Source: Nitrospira_E sp052156535 (GTDB taxonomy: Bacteria > Nitrospirota > Nitrospiria > Nitrospirales > UBA8639). From it: a DNA stretch of 64,000 bases. A program made the translations under genes and the position numbers. The notes under the pieces were generated by a model. It searched no databases. It saw nothing but the letters and a program-made list of their open reading frames with translations, and was not told the origin of the DNA. The stretch lies in NCBI RefSeq assembly GCF_052156535.1, contig NZ_JBQKUP010000039.1, positions 1 to 64,000 of the forward strand, written 5' to 3'. Each line of letters starts with the position of its first letter. Positions within the stretch are counted from its first letter, which is position 1. This document shows, in pieces, positions 62,349-64,000 of the stretch.

Positions 62349-63095
62349 TTATGTCTTAATTCCGTCGATCATAATAGCTGGCGGATACCTGAGAATATCC
62401 TCCCAATAGTTTCCCTCTTCACCCGCTTGTGGATCAGGGCCAATGGTCAGGTTATGGAACGTGACGTCGCGAAACCCCGCGTCGTAAAGCGCCGACTCAT
62501 GAGCTGCGATCGGCATATGATAGTTCTCGATCTCAATCGTTGAGTCGTCTAAATAAATCGTCCAGACGAGCGGGGCACCCTCATACGCGGATTCAGGCAA
62601 CCGGGCCTGGAAACCATATTTTCGGTAGTCCGGCGGGTGGGCCTGCATTGAGTACAGATCCGGATTGACGATTAAGGTCACGAATCGTCCGCCGGATTTG
62701 ATGCGCCGCGCCAGCCCGCGACACATGATACTCAGTTCCTGGTGATTGGACGCATAGACGAGTAAGCAAGTGGAAGTTGAGATATCAAACTTTTGTGCTG
62801 TTGTTGGCGCTCGTGCGTCCTCGACACGATATTCAATGCCGAGCGGTTCATAGGCTTCCTGCCGGCGAGCCAGCTCGATCATTTCTTCTGAAATGTCGAC
62901 GCCGACCACCTCTGACGCACCGGCCTTGCGAAGCTCTCGTGTCAGCCATCCTTCCCCACAGGCCACATCGACCACCGATTTTTCGGCAAGATCACCGATC
63001 AAGTTCATCATTGAATACAGCACGCTCCTGGTCCACCACGGTTGCTCTTTTGCTTTCTTGTATTGATTCGCGATCTGATTGTAGTCCGTCGTCAT
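62349..63095 (-). CDS. class I SAM-dependent methyltransferase
   Basis: Cytoplasmic enzyme of 248 residues. Motif I VVDVACGEGWLTRELRKAG, acidic VVGVDISEEMIELARRQ, motif II FDISTSTCLLVYAS and the post-motif RIKSGGRFVTLIVNP form a complete class I core. The C-terminal part (TIEIENYHMPIAAHESALYDAGFRDV) fits small-molecule methyltransferases. Substrate unknown. Start ATG 63095 is preceded by GGGGGAAC. Confidence 0.92.
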   Translation of the reverse strand: MTTDYNQIANQYKKAKEQPWWTRSVLYSMMNLIGDLAEKSVVDVACGEGWLTRELRKAGASEVVGVDISEEMIELARRQEAYEPLGIEYRVEDARAPTTAQKFDISTSTCLLVYASNHQELSIMCRGLARRIKSGGRFVTLIVNPDLYSMQAHPPDYRKYGFQARLPESAYEGAPLVWTIYLDDSTIEIENYHMPIAAHESALYDAGFRDVTFHNLTIGPDPQAGEEGNYWEDILRYPPAIMIDGIKT

Positions 63096-63339
63096 TGTTC
63101 CCCCAATCGCTTATAGCTAAACGAACCGTCCTTGGACCGGAAGGGATTACGGGTTCCTCCTTTCCGCCATCGCGTTTCGCTATGCCAATTCTACCGTCTC
63201 GATACTATTTGTTTAAGGCATTGATTTTAGAAAATTAATGTGTCCGGTTTTTTTAAAATGTAGAAATTATTTTCAAAAAATACTTGTTAAGTCTACAAGG
63301 CTCTTTTAGTATCCACCTTTTCTTTTCTAAAGGAGTGCC

Positions 63340-63357
63340 ATGCAGATTCGACCATGA
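63340..63357 (+). CDS. possible five-codon leader frame
   Basis: ATG-CAG-ATT-CGA-CCA-TGA with AAGGAG 4 bases upstream. Its stop overlaps the next start (ATGA at 63354). The following gene has no ribosome binding site of its own, so translation may be coupled through this leader. Confidence 0.35.
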   Translation: MQIRP

Positions 63358-64000
63358 CCCATACTCTCATGAAAAGTAGATTCATTCAATGTAACCTAAA
63401 GGTCGACCTCGTGCCTTGTTCGCACCCCATTCACATCCTCATTGTATGGATGGTGCTCGGAATAGCTGTTTTCGGGTGCGCGTCCTTTGATCCCCGCCCC
63501 GTTAAGACCGTACCCTTTCAAGACCGCACTAAGAGTCAGACCCAAGGTAAAATCACGGTCACCTCCGCCGCTCTGACGGAGGAAGAGAGTGAGGCGGTTT
63601 TTGGCGTGAACTTAGGGGATGATGGCATTCAGCCTATTTGGCTACGCGTGGAAAACAATACTCCATCATACTACTGGCTCATTGAAAGTAGCTTGGATCC
63701 CGAATACTTCTCCCCATTGGAGGTTGCCTATCAGAATCACTCCTTCTTCTCCGATTCCACTAATCATGAAATGGACAATCATTTTATCAACGCAGCATTC
63801 CGTAATCCGGCCGGCCCTCATTCCACCACATCCGGCTTTGTTTTTGTCAATTTGTCTCGAGGACGAAAGTTCGTCCATGTGGATTTGTTGACTCCAGGGG
63901 ATGTGAAATCCTTTACATTCATCCTTCCTGTACCTGATCTACATGCGGACCACCTCCAAGTTGAGTTTGATACGCTGTATTCCGAGGGTAAGATCGTCGA
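63354..64000 (+). CDS. lipoprotein resembling the start of LssY C-terminal-domain proteins (cut by window end)
   Basis: About 215 codons are present and the gene runs off the window. A signal segment (ILIVWMVLGIAVFGC) with lipobox VFGC anchors it in the envelope. The mature part reads ITVTSAALTEEESEAVFGV, GIQPIWLRVENNTPSYYWL and LDPEYFSPLEVAY, then GFVFVNLSRGRKFVHVDLLTPGDVKSF and ILPVPDLHADHLQVEFDTLY. These blocks resemble what I recall of LssY C-terminal-domain proteins, whose more conserved half would lie beyond the window. The start at 63354 depends on a short leader frame; a downstream ATG at 63369 is possible. Confidence 0.55.
   Translation, partial: MTHTLMKSRFIQCNLKVDLVPCSHPIHILIVWMVLGIAVFGCASFDPRPVKTVPFQDRTKSQTQGKITVTSAALTEEESEAVFGVNLGDDGIQPIWLRVENNTPSYYWLIESSLDPEYFSPLEVAYQNHSFFSDSTNHEMDNHFINAAFRNPAGPHSTTSGFVFVNLSRGRKFVHVDLLTPGDVKSFTFILPVPDLHADHLQVEFDTLYSEGKIV

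Noticed and set aside
1..64000. tRNA, rRNA or complete prophage/insertion sequence genes
   Set aside because: Scanned by eye for cloverleaf arms, rRNA-like conserved blocks, transposase, integrase and phage structural motifs; none was convincing.

Overview
The window is about 64 kb of chromosomal sequence from a Gram-negative bacterium. It encodes several outer-membrane beta-barrels, lipoproteins with lipobox cysteines, periplasmic c-type cytochromes and a Tat-exported molybdenum enzyme. Moderate GC, several periplasmic redox proteins and a rich sulfur-oxidation gene set suggest an aerobic chemolithotroph. My best guess is a Nitrospira-like member of Nitrospirota; this is inference from gene content, as no rRNA or other phylogenetic marker is present. 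No tRNA, rRNA, CRISPR array, prophage or complete insertion sequence was seen.

Layout. (1) Positions 1-11,841 are a sulfur and redox block, all on the minus strand: CoA-disulfide reductase fused to rhodanese, pyruvate kinase, a SorAB-like sulfite dehydrogenase, a monoheme cytochrome c, a DUF1264 protein, a rhodanese/YgaP-type membrane protein, a persulfide-dioxygenase-like MBL protein with two rhodanese domains, and a FisR-like sigma-54 activator. A clear -24/-12 promoter precedes the MBL gene. (2) 12,001-18,835 holds a large exported protein, a cupredoxin, a small zinc-binding protein, SelO, an SDR and a YugP-like metallopeptidase. (3) 18,654-21,793 is an insertion hotspot: the 3-prime end of the metallopeptidase gene occurs three times, and a Fic protein and a VapBC module lie between the copies. 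(4) 22-31.6 kb is ordinary chromosome with a two-gene version of the arginine dihydrolase/ornithine cyclodeaminase AgrE. (5) At 31.5-32.7 kb a DUF433/DUF5615 toxin-antitoxin pair lies between two copies of the 3-prime end of an MBL gene and its downstream sequence, the same architecture as region 3. (6) 32.9-44.9 kb has SirB1-like and Lon-N-domain proteins, an ABC exporter, an AttH/CrtC-like protein, a YCF48-like propeller lipoprotein, a response regulator, a repeat-containing lipoprotein and a phosphopantetheinyl transferase. (7) 44.9-46.6 kb is a HipBA module whose hipA is split at an A-AAA-AAC heptamer. (8) 46.7-64 kb is mixed: an HATPase protein, methyltransferases, an MpaB-like oxygenase, gamma-glutamyl hydrolase, amidase, MFS transporter, lipase, universal stress protein, lysozyme-inhibitor fusion, a VOC/hydrolase pair between duplicated fragments, and an LssY-like lipoprotein cut by the window end.

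A 120-240 bp non-coding palindromic element (MITE-like; imperfect TGTTGAAwAA termini, near-perfect 8-9 bp flanking duplications) occurs six times, about once per 10 kb. The genes suggest an organism that handles sulfane sulfur and sulfite under dedicated sigma-54 control, in a genome shaped by MITE activity and by small modules entering at gene 3-prime ends.
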